Shown in pieces: positions 15,418 through 23,465 of a DNA stretch of 47,987 nucleotides. The notes under the pieces are model-generated. The model was not told where the DNA came from and did no database searches. It saw only the letters and a program-made list of their open reading frames with translations. A program made the position numbers and the translations under genes. How positions within the stretch are numbered: the first letter of the stretch is position 1; every line of letters begins with the position of its first letter. This DNA is from Alistipes sp. (GTDB lineage Bacteria > Bacteroidota > Bacteroidia > Bacteroidales > Rikenellaceae): contig JAFOBG010000004.1 in the NCBI GenBank assembly GCA_017381935.1, positions 1-47,987 of the forward strand, written 5' to 3'.

Positions 15418-17058
15418 CTATTTTATTAATTGATTTGGCATTGGAACTCTCTCTCCTGTAGCACGAAAAGTGGGCAGCAATGCATCGTAGCCTTCAAGCT
15501 TAGCGGTCAGGGCATCTGCCATCTCTTTCAACACCTCTTCTCTCTCTTTAGATAGGTCATTGCGCTCGGTTATATCCTCGCCGATATTATAGAGTTCAAG
15601 TGTCTGCTCACGGTGGCGATAGACAATCTTCCAATCGCCCTTTCTCAGACTACTCATATAGTCAATATCGTGTAGCTGGTACGGTTTCCATTGGTGCGGG
15701 AAGTGAGCAAGTACCTCTCGTTGTGGGTCTATGCCCGACACTGAGAGGGGAACAACAAAGTTGTTTGCCTGCTTTTGGTCTGTTATCTGGCCACTCTCCA
15801 TAGCCTCTTTAGCCATCTTAGAGCCGGCAGTAAGCAGTCTAACTATGCTCTTTCCGTCTATCTGCTGAACGGTCTTATACTCCTCTATGCCTGCCATCTC
15901 AAGGATTGTAGGATACAAGTCCTCCGCTACAACAGGGGTATTAAGACGGGTAGAGGCTGCAACCTTGCCCTTCCAATAGACAACCATCGGCACACGAATA
16001 CCGGCCTCATAACATGACCCCTTGCCCTCACGAAGTGGCGAGTTCTGGGTATGGCGAACACCTCCCTTTGAGAGATTTTCCGAATTCCCGCCATTGTCGG
16101 ACATAAAGACGATAATCGTATTGTCTAACACATTACGCTGTTCAAGGTATGCCATCAAATCGCCAAGACTCTTATCCACACCCTCACACATAGAGGCAAA
16201 GCGTGCCTGACCCTCATCCATACCTCTATCAACATATTTCTGGAAGAAGCGTGGGTCTCGATGGATAGGCGTATGGACTGCATGGTGGCAGAAGTTGAGA
16301 TAGAACGGAATACCGTTATCTATCGGATAGTCGAGAGTCTTAATGGCCTCAAGGGTCAGAGCCTCGGTAAGGTGGGTCTCTGTACCATAGTACTCTGTCA
16401 TATTCTGAACAGAGAAATAGTTCCACTTATCCTTTGTGTTTCCATAGTTCTCCTCGCCATAGTAGCTACGAGGCTTGCCTGCCACTTGGCCCGCTACATT
16501 GACGCAAAAGCCCATATTGTATGGATTGGCCGCAGGGGTGCCATTTGGTGCCCAATGGCCCTTACCGACATGGATAGTATAGTAGCCGTTATCCTTAAGG
16601 ATTTGCGGATATGGGGTTACATGCACCGCACGGTCAAGACCTCCATGAGGGGTAATGCCATTGATATTCCAATCTGTGCGCTCTACAGTGTCATCCAGCT
16701 TTTCGCTCGGAGTATCTGTAGCATCGGGGTTCCAATCCTTATTTACCGATGTATAGTTTGTAATGCGTGTATGTGCAGCATTCATACCCGACATAATAGA
16801 TGTGCGGGTAGGGGTTGAAACGGGACATACATAGGCCGAGGTAAGGATTGCTCCCTGCTCTGCAAGCGCCGCTATATTTGGTGTGTCGTGGCGCAAGTTA
16901 AAGGGATATACCTCCTCTCCAAATGCTACTGAGGTGTCAAGCCAACCCAAATCGTCAATAAGAAAGAGTACGATATTTGGTCTTTCTTCCCCTACTGTAC
17001 ACGCCGCCAAAGGGGCTGTGATAGCCAAAGTGGCCAATGTTTTTGTTACAGGTTTCAT
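15418..17058 (-). CDS. Sulfatase, serine-type, lipoprotein
   Basis: 546 residues. The N-terminus has lipobox LAAC (Cys20), so it is probably anchored in the periplasm or at the surface. The alkaline-phosphatase-like core starts PNIVLFLIDDLGW (metal aspartates 35-36). The maturation motif is STPTR (81-85), an S-x-P-x-R site, so Ser81 should be turned into formylglycine by an anaerobic sulfatase-maturating enzyme, which is not encoded here. MSDNGGNSE near 320 supplies further metal ligands. Sulfated host or plant glycans are the likely substrate class. It has no SusC/SusD partner nearby and sits inside a recR-bat operon, an unusual place for such an enzyme. Confidence 0.93.
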   Translation of the reverse strand: MKPVTKTLATLAITAPLAACTVGEERPNIVLFLIDDLGWLDTSVAFGEEVYPFNLRHDTPNIAALAEQGAILTSAYVCPVSTPTRTSIMSGMNAAHTRITNYTSVNKDWNPDATDTPSEKLDDTVERTDWNINGITPHGGLDRAVHVTPYPQILKDNGYYTIHVGKGHWAPNGTPAANPYNMGFCVNVAGQVAGKPRSYYGEENYGNTKDKWNYFSVQNMTEYYGTETHLTEALTLEAIKTLDYPIDNGIPFYLNFCHHAVHTPIHRDPRFFQKYVDRGMDEGQARFASMCEGVDKSLGDLMAYLEQRNVLDNTIIVFMSDNGGNSENLSKGGVRHTQNSPLREGKGSCYEAGIRVPMVVYWKGKVAASTRLNTPVVAEDLYPTILEMAGIEEYKTVQQIDGKSIVRLLTAGSKMAKEAMESGQITDQKQANNFVVPLSVSGIDPQREVLAHFPHQWKPYQLHDIDYMSSLRKGDWKIVYRHREQTLELYNIGEDITERNDLSKEREEVLKEMADALTAKLEGYDALLPTFRATGERVPMPNQLIK

Positions 17059-17074
17059 ATCTTTAGGGTGTAGG

Positions 17075-17680
17075 TTATCTGTTTCTATCTATCTCCCGAC
17101 GATTGATAAGTGCCTGTGTGATTGTGTGTTCATCCACATACTCAAGTTCATCTCCAAAGCCGATACCTCGAGCAATAGTAGTTACCTTAAGATTCTCAAA
17201 GCGCTTAAGGCAGTTCATCAGATAGAAGAGTGTTGTCTCGCCCTCAACAGAGGCTGAGATGGCGATAATAACCTCCTTAATACCGCCCAACGCTATACGG
17301 TCAAGCAGCAAATCTATTCGCAAATCAGATGGTGCAACACCCTGCATAGGAGAGATTACTCCGCCCAAAACACAGTACAGGCCTCTGTATTGGTGCGTCT
17401 TCTCGATAGATAGCAGGTCAGAGACCTGTTCAACAACGCAGAGTGTGGTTTTGTCTCGTCTATCATCACTACAAATCTCGCACACCTCCGTATCGGAGAG
17501 ATTTCCACAACGGGCACAATGGCAGATATGGGTTCTAAAGTCATCTATACTCTGGGTCATAGCGGCCACATCCTCACTCTCCATCTTCAGAATGTGCATA
17601 GCAAGGCGCAACGCCGTACGACGACCCACCCCAGGCAGTCGATTGAGCTCACTTACGATATTATCAAGCAGTCTCGACAT
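17075..17680 (-). CDS. recR: Recombination protein RecR
   Basis: 201 residues, the usual RecR length. Order of parts: N-terminal helix-hairpin-helix (LNRLPGVGRRTALRLA), a zinc finger CARCGNLSDTEVCEICSD near 55-72, a Toprim domain starting TTLCVVEQVSDLLSIEK, and a C-terminal part with VTTIARGIGFGDELEYVDE. With RecF and RecO it loads RecA on gapped DNA. The gene lies 12 nt after batE and 16 nt before the sulfatase gene, so it is in the middle of the operon. Confidence 0.97.
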   Translation of the reverse strand: MSRLLDNIVSELNRLPGVGRRTALRLAMHILKMESEDVAAMTQSIDDFRTHICHCARCGNLSDTEVCEICSDDRRDKTTLCVVEQVSDLLSIEKTHQYRGLYCVLGGVISPMQGVAPSDLRIDLLLDRIALGGIKEVIIAISASVEGETTLFYLMNCLKRFENLKVTTIARGIGFGDELEYVDEHTITQALINRREIDRNR

Positions 17681-17692
17681 GTCAATAGCAGA

Positions 17693-18493
17693 TTATATTC
17701 TCTCCAAGTGTGAGCACTCTGTCCATCCCTTCTTTCCGTCGGCAATAGTAATCTCACACCAACCATCAACTTGAGAGGAGATTGTGGTCTTTGTTCCCTC
17801 ATGGAGCACAAACAGGTCGGTTGCCGAACTATCCGGAGAGCTCTTAACAGAGATTGCCGAGGAGATTACAATGGCCTGATTACGATTGAGTATATCCTCT
17901 CTCTCTGCAATAGCAAAGGCTGTAGTTGCGACGAAGAACAAAAGAGAGTTTAGTGCCAAATAGAAACCTGTTTTGCGAACTCTTATCTGTCCTGCAAGCA
18001 GGAAGAGTAGTAGCCCACAAAGCAGCACACCCAACAGAACAAGCGAAATTACGCTCCACGCCGTGCAGCTTATAGAGCTATGGATGGTCTTTATCCAGCG
18101 ATTGAGGAAAAACTCCGGCACTACGGCAATCTTATCCTTTGTCATGCCCTCTGCAATAGTCAAATTATAACGTGCATCCTCCATAGAAGGAGAGACCTTC
18201 AGAGCACGATTGTAGTAGAGAATGGCATGGCCCAAATCTGAGAGCTTAAAGTAGGCATTGCCCAGATTGTAGTAGAGCTTTGCAGAGTAGTAGCCTCTGT
18301 TCTCTATAGCCGAGTAACAGCTGATAGCCCTATGGTAGTCGGCATCAATATATGCCTGATTGCCACTCTGCCACAGAGTGTTATTATCTATCTCAACACT
18401 ATTGGGAGTCTGAGTAACAACTGTAGTATCGCTTTGAGCCATAGCAAGCGTTGTAGTCAGGCAGGCAATTATAGTTAAAACAATATATCTCAT
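17693..18493 (-). CDS. batE: BatE-like TPR and SH3 membrane protein
   Basis: 266 residues. A signal peptide (1-19) precedes two or three TPR units (about 38-115; YYNLGNAYFKLSDLGHAILY). Two membrane helices (about 137-163 and 172-192) follow, then a bacterial SH3-like domain with ISVKSSPDSSATDLFVLHEG. This is the layout of BatE from the Bacteroides aerotolerance operon, proposed to act with other Bat proteins in the envelope under oxidative stress. It starts 4 nt after batD. No BatA or BatB gene is present next to it. Confidence 0.88.
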   Translation of the reverse strand: MRYIVLTIIACLTTTLAMAQSDTTVVTQTPNSVEIDNNTLWQSGNQAYIDADYHRAISCYSAIENRGYYSAKLYYNLGNAYFKLSDLGHAILYYNRALKVSPSMEDARYNLTIAEGMTKDKIAVVPEFFLNRWIKTIHSSISCTAWSVISLVLLGVLLCGLLLFLLAGQIRVRKTGFYLALNSLLFFVATTAFAIAEREDILNRNQAIVISSAISVKSSPDSSATDLFVLHEGTKTTISSQVDGWCEITIADGKKGWTECSHLERI

Positions 18494-18497
18494 AACT

Positions 18498-20330
18498 CTA
18501 CTTTTTTACTACCGATTCTATTTTAGAGACAATATCTATACCCTGAGAGTATATCTCATCCATGGTTGCCGACTCTACAGGCGAATACTGAGCCTCCTCA
18601 CAAAGTGAGATGATGGCAATAACCTCTCGAGCCTGCTCTGTTGCACCTCGACGAGTGAGCTCCTCACGGATGCTCTCCTTTGTAAGGTCTGCAACAGGGA
18701 TGTTGAACCTATCTGAGATATAGCCCCACAAAGCTCTTAGCATCTCCTCATAGAAGGCATGGCGATTATACTCTGCCATATACTTCTGTGCCATACGGAA
18801 ACGCTGTACCGCCACCTTATTTGCTCGACGACCCTTGACAAGAGCTATATTGCGACTATCACGGATACGCTTACGCAAGACAAAGTAGAGAATGGCAGCC
18901 ACCAAGAGCATCAGCACCACAATAACAAAGTAGAGTGGCGAGAGAACAAGCGGAGAGACAACACTATGCAACGTCGGGCGAGAGAGCTTGATAAAACGGA
19001 TATCGTTACCAAGCAACTTGACATCCTCCTTGCCGACAATTGTAGAGACGGCATGAGAGGCTGAAGAGCTACTCTTATCCGGAGCTACAGAGATTGCAAA
19101 GCTCTCTGATGTGAGGGTTACATACTTGCCCGTCTCAGGGTTGAAGTATGTAAACTCTATAGGAGCTATTGTATAGTCGCCCTCGGCACGAGCAATAAAT
19201 GGATACTCAAAACGACGATAGCCAATACTACCTGTAGCGGTAGTGCGAATCTGCTCGGTTGACTTTATATCATAAAGTTCAAAAGAGGTAGGCAGGTTGA
19301 GCTTCGGAGATTGAATAAATCCGATATTTCCACTACCTGAGACCCTCAAATCAATGTTGGCTGCCGAATTGGCTGCAATCTGAGACGAAGAGAGATTTGC
19401 CTCAAGGGTATATTTACCCACAGCACCTGTAAATGACTGAGGAACAGGTGTTGGGAAGGGTTTTACATCAATGGTAACAGTCGGAGATAAGAGTTCTCGT
19501 CGCAGATTGTAAATATCATGCGTATTGTCGAAGAAGGAGTTGCGAGGGCGGTTGTTTCTGACAAACATCTGCACAACGATTGTCATCTTTGCTGGCTCTA
19601 TAGTAAGGCGTCCACTCTGCTGAGGGTAGAGGATATACTCGCCAAGATTATAGGCATCATAGACCTTACCATTCAGAGTCTCACGGAACGGACCCTGCTC
19701 AGTCTCAAGTTGCTGACTCCAGAAGCCATTGAAACTCGGCATCTTCGCCCCCTCGGAGCCCACTACATTTACACGGCTGTAGAGCTTAAGGGTTGCACGC
19801 ACAGCCTCGCCCTTATATACCGACGAGCGAGAGGCGACAAGGCGCAACATCAAATCATCTGCCGCCAACTGATTGGCTGCTCGCTGCTCAAGAGACTGCT
19901 CATCGCTCTGATGGTGCTGTTGCTGCGGCTGTGCTGCCCCACCATCTCTAACCTCAATAGGCATCGGGCGGGTTTTGTAGTTCTTTCCATCGACAGCTAT
20001 AGTCGCCACACCGATAGTTATCTCACCACTACGCTCTGCCTGCAGAACATAGCTGATAGTATAACTAAAACTCTTTGTTACACTGCCATTGATAATCTGC
20101 ATCGAAGAGCCGTGCGACACCGACGGGCCGGCAAGAACATTGAACCCCTCAAAAGAGGGAGCTACAAAAGATTTGTCATCGGGCTTGGCATTGAGCGTAA
20201 ACTCAATACGAAAAGCCTCCGAAGCTGAGACAATCATTGGTGCATTTGTCTCAAAAAGGACCTTCTCCTCAGCAAAGGCCGTAAAAAAGACAAAAATTGC
20301 TGTAAATATTGTTAAAACTCTCTTTCCCAT
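18498..20330 (-). CDS. batD: BatD-like protein
   Basis: 610 residues with a signal peptide (MGKRVLTIFTAIFVFFTAFA), a large extracytoplasmic part with repeated beta-rich domains (VYKGEAVRATLKLYSRVNV is the family hallmark, near 165), one membrane helix near 470-492 and a cytoplasmic tail of about 115 residues. It matches BatD of the Bacteroides aerotolerance operon. In that operon it normally follows moxR-batA-batB(-batC); here the upstream DNA is noncoding repeats and then fumarase, so the operon is split or reduced. I use the ATG at 20330 because it begins the signal peptide; an in-frame ATG at 20366 would add twelve residues. No consensus promoter is seen in the 360 bp upstream. Confidence 0.88.
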   Translation of the reverse strand: MGKRVLTIFTAIFVFFTAFAEEKVLFETNAPMIVSASEAFRIEFTLNAKPDDKSFVAPSFEGFNVLAGPSVSHGSSMQIINGSVTKSFSYTISYVLQAERSGEITIGVATIAVDGKNYKTRPMPIEVRDGGAAQPQQQHHQSDEQSLEQRAANQLAADDLMLRLVASRSSVYKGEAVRATLKLYSRVNVVGSEGAKMPSFNGFWSQQLETEQGPFRETLNGKVYDAYNLGEYILYPQQSGRLTIEPAKMTIVVQMFVRNNRPRNSFFDNTHDIYNLRRELLSPTVTIDVKPFPTPVPQSFTGAVGKYTLEANLSSSQIAANSAANIDLRVSGSGNIGFIQSPKLNLPTSFELYDIKSTEQIRTTATGSIGYRRFEYPFIARAEGDYTIAPIEFTYFNPETGKYVTLTSESFAISVAPDKSSSSASHAVSTIVGKEDVKLLGNDIRFIKLSRPTLHSVVSPLVLSPLYFVIVVLMLLVAAILYFVLRKRIRDSRNIALVKGRRANKVAVQRFRMAQKYMAEYNRHAFYEEMLRALWGYISDRFNIPVADLTKESIREELTRRGATEQAREVIAIISLCEEAQYSPVESATMDEIYSQGIDIVSKIESVVKK

Positions 20331-20526
20331 ATATTGGAAACGAATAAAATACAGTTTTATTGCCATTGGCTATTAACTATTAGCCATTGACTTAACAGAA
20401 GAAATCCGCCATAGGCGGATAGAAGAACAATTGTATGTGGGTGCAGGTTATCCCCAACCCCTTAAATTGTACTGTGAGCATGGTTTACAACACTCAGCAC
20501 TTTTCAAACCAAAAAGCTGTACCCCA

Positions 20527-20670
20527 CCCCACTTAGATTGCATTTTAGGAGGAATTTTGCTGCCGCTCGGCAAAATTGTCCGCAATGGGCTGTACTTACC
20601 ACCTAATTAAATTGCATTTTAAGGAGGGGTTTACAACTCTCGCTGCGATTCTCTGCGATGGGCTGTACTT
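20527..20670 (+). repeat. Two degenerate tandem copies of a ~72-bp intergenic repeat
   Basis: Copy A (20527-20597) and copy B (20598-20670) both carry an ATTGCATTTTA(A)GGAGG block near their left end and finish with the same ATGGGCTGTACTT; the middle parts differ. Copy A contains an 8-bp hairpin AATTTTGC/GCAAAATT (20553-20577). The segment 20331-20728 holds no gene; besides these copies it has a TCCGCC-ATA-GGCGGA hairpin near 20405-20419 and an 18-bp sequence (20499-20516) shared with the end of the DUF3575-like gene. Confidence 0.7.
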
Positions 20671-20691
20671 CTGTACTGCCCATTGCGGAGA
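20650..20691 (-). terminator. Large hairpin downstream of fumarase
   Basis: TCTCTGCGATGGGC and GCCCATTGCGGAGA form a 14-bp stem with two G-U pairs and a 14-nt loop. It begins about 37 nt after the fumarase stop. There is no T run after it on the minus strand, so it may protect the mRNA 3' end or act as part of the repeat instead of ending transcription by itself. Confidence 0.5.
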
Positions 20692-20728
20692 ATAAAGTAG
20701 AGGAAGTAAACACCCCTTATAAATCAAT

Positions 20729-22342
20729 TTAATGTGCAAAATCTGCAAAGAAATCATTACCCTTATCATCTACGATGATGAATGCAGGGAAGTTCTCAAC
20801 GTAAATCTTGCGGACTGCCTCCATGCCGAGCTCTGGGAAGTCAACGACCTCAACGCTCTTGATAGAGTTCTTTGCAAGGATAGCGGCAGGGCCACCAATA
20901 GAGCCGAGGTAGAAGCCACCGTGAGCCTTACAAGCATCGGTAACGGCCTTAGAACGGTTACCCTTTGCAACCATTACCATTGAGCCACCAACGCTCTGGA
21001 ACAAATCAACGTAAGGGTCCATACGGCCTGCGGTAGTAGGGCCAAATGAGCCTGAAGCCATACCTGCAGGGGTCTTAGCCGGTCCTGCGTAATATACAGG
21101 GTGATTCTTGAAGTAGTCCGGCATTGGCTTACCCTCGTCGAGCATCTGCTTGATGCGTGCGTGAGCAATATCACGAGCTACGATAAGTGTACCCTTAAGG
21201 TTAAGGCGGGTCTTGATAGGATACTTGGTAAGGATAGCACGAACCTTATCCATACCCTCGTCAAGGTCGATATCAACTGCAGGAGACATTGCAGGGGCCT
21301 GCTCAGGGAGGAAGCGTGCTGGGTTCTTCTCAAGCTGCTCGATAAAGATACCCTCAGGGGTAATCTTAGCCTTGATATTACGGTCTGCAGAGCAGCTAAC
21401 ACCGATTGCTACAGGGCAAGAGGCTGCATGGCGAGGTGCACGGATAACACGAACATCGTGAACAAGGTACTTACCGCCAAACTGTGCGCCGATACCCATA
21501 TCCTGGCAAATCTTCAATATCTTCTCCTCCCACTCCAGGTCTCGGAAGCAACGGCCACCCTCGTTTCCTGAAGTTGGAAGCTCGTCAAGATAACCTGCAG
21601 AGGCCTTCTTTACAGTTGCAAGACACATCTCGGCAGAGGTACCACCGATACAAACTGCAAGGTGATATGGAGGACAAGCAGAGGTGCCAAGATCCTTGAT
21701 ATGCTCCTTGAAGAACTTTACAAGCGACTCCTCGTTAAGAAGAGCCTTAGTCTGCTGATAAAGGAAGGTCTTATTTGCTGAGCCACCGCCCTTTGTGATG
21801 AAGAGGAACTCATACTCCATACCCGGATGACCACCATAGATGTCAATCTGTGCAGGGAGGTTAGTGCCTGAGTTATGCTCGTCGGTCATTGTGATAGGGA
21901 CTACCTGTGAGTAGCGGAGGTTACGCTCTGCGTATGTTTGGTATGCACCACGAGAGATATACTCAGCATCCTCAACGCCTGTATATACATCCTCGCCCTT
22001 GTGTGCCACGCAGATAGCTGTACCTGTATCCTGACATGTTGGCAGCTCACCCTCAGCAGCAACGCATGAGTTCATAAGCATTGTATATGCCACAAACTTA
22101 TCATTATCTGTTGCCTCAGCATCCTCAAGAATGTTGCGAAGCTTCTGAAGATGTGAAGAACGCAAATAGAATGATACGTCTGTGTAAGCCTCCTTAGCAA
22201 GGAGCTCCAAACCCTTAGGGTCAACCTTCAAAATTTTTCTACCGTCGCACTCTACAACTTTTACATAATCTTTTGTAAGCAGACGATACTCAGTCTTGTC
22301 GCGCTCTATTGGGAGCGGCTCTTGATAGATAAACTCAGCCAT
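20729..22342 (-). CDS. fumA: Fumarate hydratase, class I (iron-sulfur)
   Basis: Interconverts fumarate and malate in the cytoplasm using an oxygen-sensitive [4Fe-4S] cluster; in Bacteroidales it serves the reductive branch to succinate. The 537-residue chain is the full alpha+beta fusion. The three cluster cysteines are visible in [10 protein letters not shown] (near 102), [16 protein letters not shown] (near 220) and GVSCSADRN (near 315). The second half contains the swivel-type beta domain with [20 protein letters not shown]. It has its own strong promoter and is monocistronic or reads through towards batD. Confidence 0.97.
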   Translation of the reverse strand: MAEFIYQEPLPIERDKTEYRLLTKDYVKVVECDGRKILKVDPKGLELLAKEAYTDVSFYLRSSHLQKLRNILEDAEATDNDKFVAYTMLMNSCVAAEGELPTCQDTGTAICVAHKGEDVYTGVEDAEYISRGAYQTYAERNLRYSQVVPITMTDEHNSGTNLPAQIDIYGGHPGMEYEFLFITKGGGSANKTFLYQQTKALLNEESLVKFFKEHIKDLGTSACPPYHLAVCIGGTSAEMCLATVKKASAGYLDELPTSGNEGGRCFRDLEWEEKILKICQDMGIGAQFGGKYLVHDVRVIRAPRHAASCPVAIGVSCSADRNIKAKITPEGIFIEQLEKNPARFLPEQAPAMSPAVDIDLDEGMDKVRAILTKYPIKTRLNLKGTLIVARDIAHARIKQMLDEGKPMPDYFKNHPVYYAGPAKTPAGMASGSFGPTTAGRMDPYVDLFQSVGGSMVMVAKGNRSKAVTDACKAHGGFYLGSIGGPAAILAKNSIKSVEVVDFPELGMEAVRKIYVENFPAFIIVDDKGNDFFADFAH

Positions 22343-22383
22343 AGTTATATAATTAATTTAGTTATGATTGCACAATAAACATA

Positions 22384-22415
22384 CAAAGATAGTCAAAAAA
22401 ACGTGTAAAAACAAA
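22384..22415 (-). promoter_or_regulatory. Fumarase promoter
   Basis: On the minus strand TTTG (22412-22415), then about 20 nt, then TATCTTTG (22384-22391). It is a perfect consensus; the leader to the ATG at 22342 is about 35 nt. Confidence 0.85.
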
Positions 22416-22518
22416 TTTAGGATATTCAATAGGTCTCATTTTTATTAGAAGTTGTTAAATTTGTTTGTAAAACTATTTTAAACAACTCCTTATTTTCGCA
22501 TCTTGTCAAAAAAACTAT

Positions 22519-22526
22519 TACTTTTG
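22519..22526 (+). promoter_or_regulatory. mntP -7 element close to the start codon
   Basis: TACTTTTG ends 8 nt before the mntP ATG (22535), so the transcript start would fall within a few bases of the start codon. Upstream at the right distance is TTTTCG (22493-22498), one base off TTTTG. Confidence 0.55.
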
Positions 22527-22534
22527 TAGCTGTT

Positions 22535-23089
22535 ATGACTCATGTAGAACTATTTTTGATAGCAGTCGGCCTGTCGATGGATGCCTTTGCAGTAGCAATA
22601 GGCAAGGGTCTGTCTGTGGCAAAGGTGGAGCCTCGACAAGCTCTAAAGACAGGCGTATGGTTTGGCGTTTTTCAGGCGCTGATGCCTTTAGTAGGCTTTT
22701 TCTGCGGAGTGAGTTTCTCTGATTTTGTGGAGAGCGTGGACCATTGGATTGCCTTTTTTCTGCTCGGCGCAATCGGATTTAACATGATTCACGACTCTTT
22801 CTCACACGATGACGATAAAAATGACGGCAACTTTTCACCTCGTGCCATGCTTCCACTTGCCATTGCAACAAGCATAGATGCACTTGCTGTAGGTGTCTCT
22901 TTTGCCTTTATAAAGGTGGATATTCTGCCAGCCGTATCAATTATAGGTACTACAACACTAATACTCTCACTCTTAGGAGTATATATAGGCAACATCTTTG
23001 GCAGTCGATACAAGTCGAAGGCTGAGTTTATGGGTGGAGTGTTGCTGGTGCTGATGGGCATTAAAATCCTTATAGAACATACATTGTAG
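22535..23089 (+). CDS. mntP: Manganese efflux pump MntP
   Basis: 184 residues with six hydrophobic segments. The two inverted-repeat halves each carry the family hallmark of small residues and an aspartate in the membrane: VGLSMDAFAVAIGKGL (near 11) and ATSIDALAVGVSFAF (near 112). MntP exports Mn2+ across the inner membrane to prevent toxicity. The loop between halves is rich in His and Asp (SHDDDKNDG). The N-terminus matches the family, so the start at 22535 is firm. No yybP-ykoY-like riboswitch fits in the almost absent leader. Confidence 0.95.
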   Translation: MTHVELFLIAVGLSMDAFAVAIGKGLSVAKVEPRQALKTGVWFGVFQALMPLVGFFCGVSFSDFVESVDHWIAFFLLGAIGFNMIHDSFSHDDDKNDGNFSPRAMLPLAIATSIDALAVGVSFAFIKVDILPAVSIIGTTTLILSLLGVYIGNIFGSRYKSKAEFMGGVLLVLMGIKILIEHTL

Positions 23090-23106
23090 ATTGTGCCAAA
23101 AGGTAT

Positions 23107-23195
23107 AAATCAAAACTGCACTTCGTATTGTACGAAGTGCAGTCTCTAAACCTAACCTAAAAACCTATCTTGAGAAGATCTTACTATCTCAATTC
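23107..23195 (-). ncRNA. Candidate small RNA of about 89 nt
   Basis: A consensus promoter on the minus strand (23201-23232) fires into a stretch with no ORF. The predicted transcript starts near 23195 with a hairpin TTGAGA/TCTCAA (about 23193-23171). A single-stranded purine/U segment containing AGGTTTTTAGGTTAGGTTTA follows. It ends with a perfect 13-bp hairpin (ACTGCACTTCGTA / TACGAAGTGCAGT, 23143-23115, loop CAA) and a TTTTGATTT tail. Promoter, two hairpins and a terminator in order are the marks of an independent small RNA. It lies between mntP and clpB, which converge on it, and its terminator may also stop mntP transcription. It may belong to the Rfam family Bacteroidales-1, which was defined by just such a promoter and terminator, but I cannot test this. 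Confidence 0.65.
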
Positions 23196-23200
23196 GATTG

Positions 23201-23232
23201 CAAAAGTATTACAAATATTGCCAACTTCCAAA
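23201..23232 (-). promoter_or_regulatory. Promoter of the candidate small RNA
   Basis: TTTG (23229-23232), about 20 nt, TACTTTTG (23201-23208) on the minus strand. No coding frame follows. The rest of the gap (23233-23465) holds no gene; a weak AAATATT/AATATTT hairpin lies near 23341-23363. Confidence 0.75.
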
Positions 23233-23465
23233 TTATAAGGTGAAAAAATGGCAAAAATGGTGGTAATCGGTTAAAATTCCTCTGTGAACGGTTTATTTAG
23301 GGGTATAAACGATACAAAAGTGTAATCAACCCTATTTCGTAAATATTTTTTGAGCGAATATTTTTGCGTTTATTTACCTTTTTTTTAACTTTTAGCACCT
23401 ATCACCATCCAATTTACCACAAATTATTTCCATTTAATATCAATTGAAGTTTCGAATTGTTACTT

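Noticed and set aside
23340-23380. Plus-strand TATTTTTG box at 23359-23366 as a promoter
   Set aside because: There is no TTG at the right distance and it would fire into the 3' end of clpB with no gene to serve.
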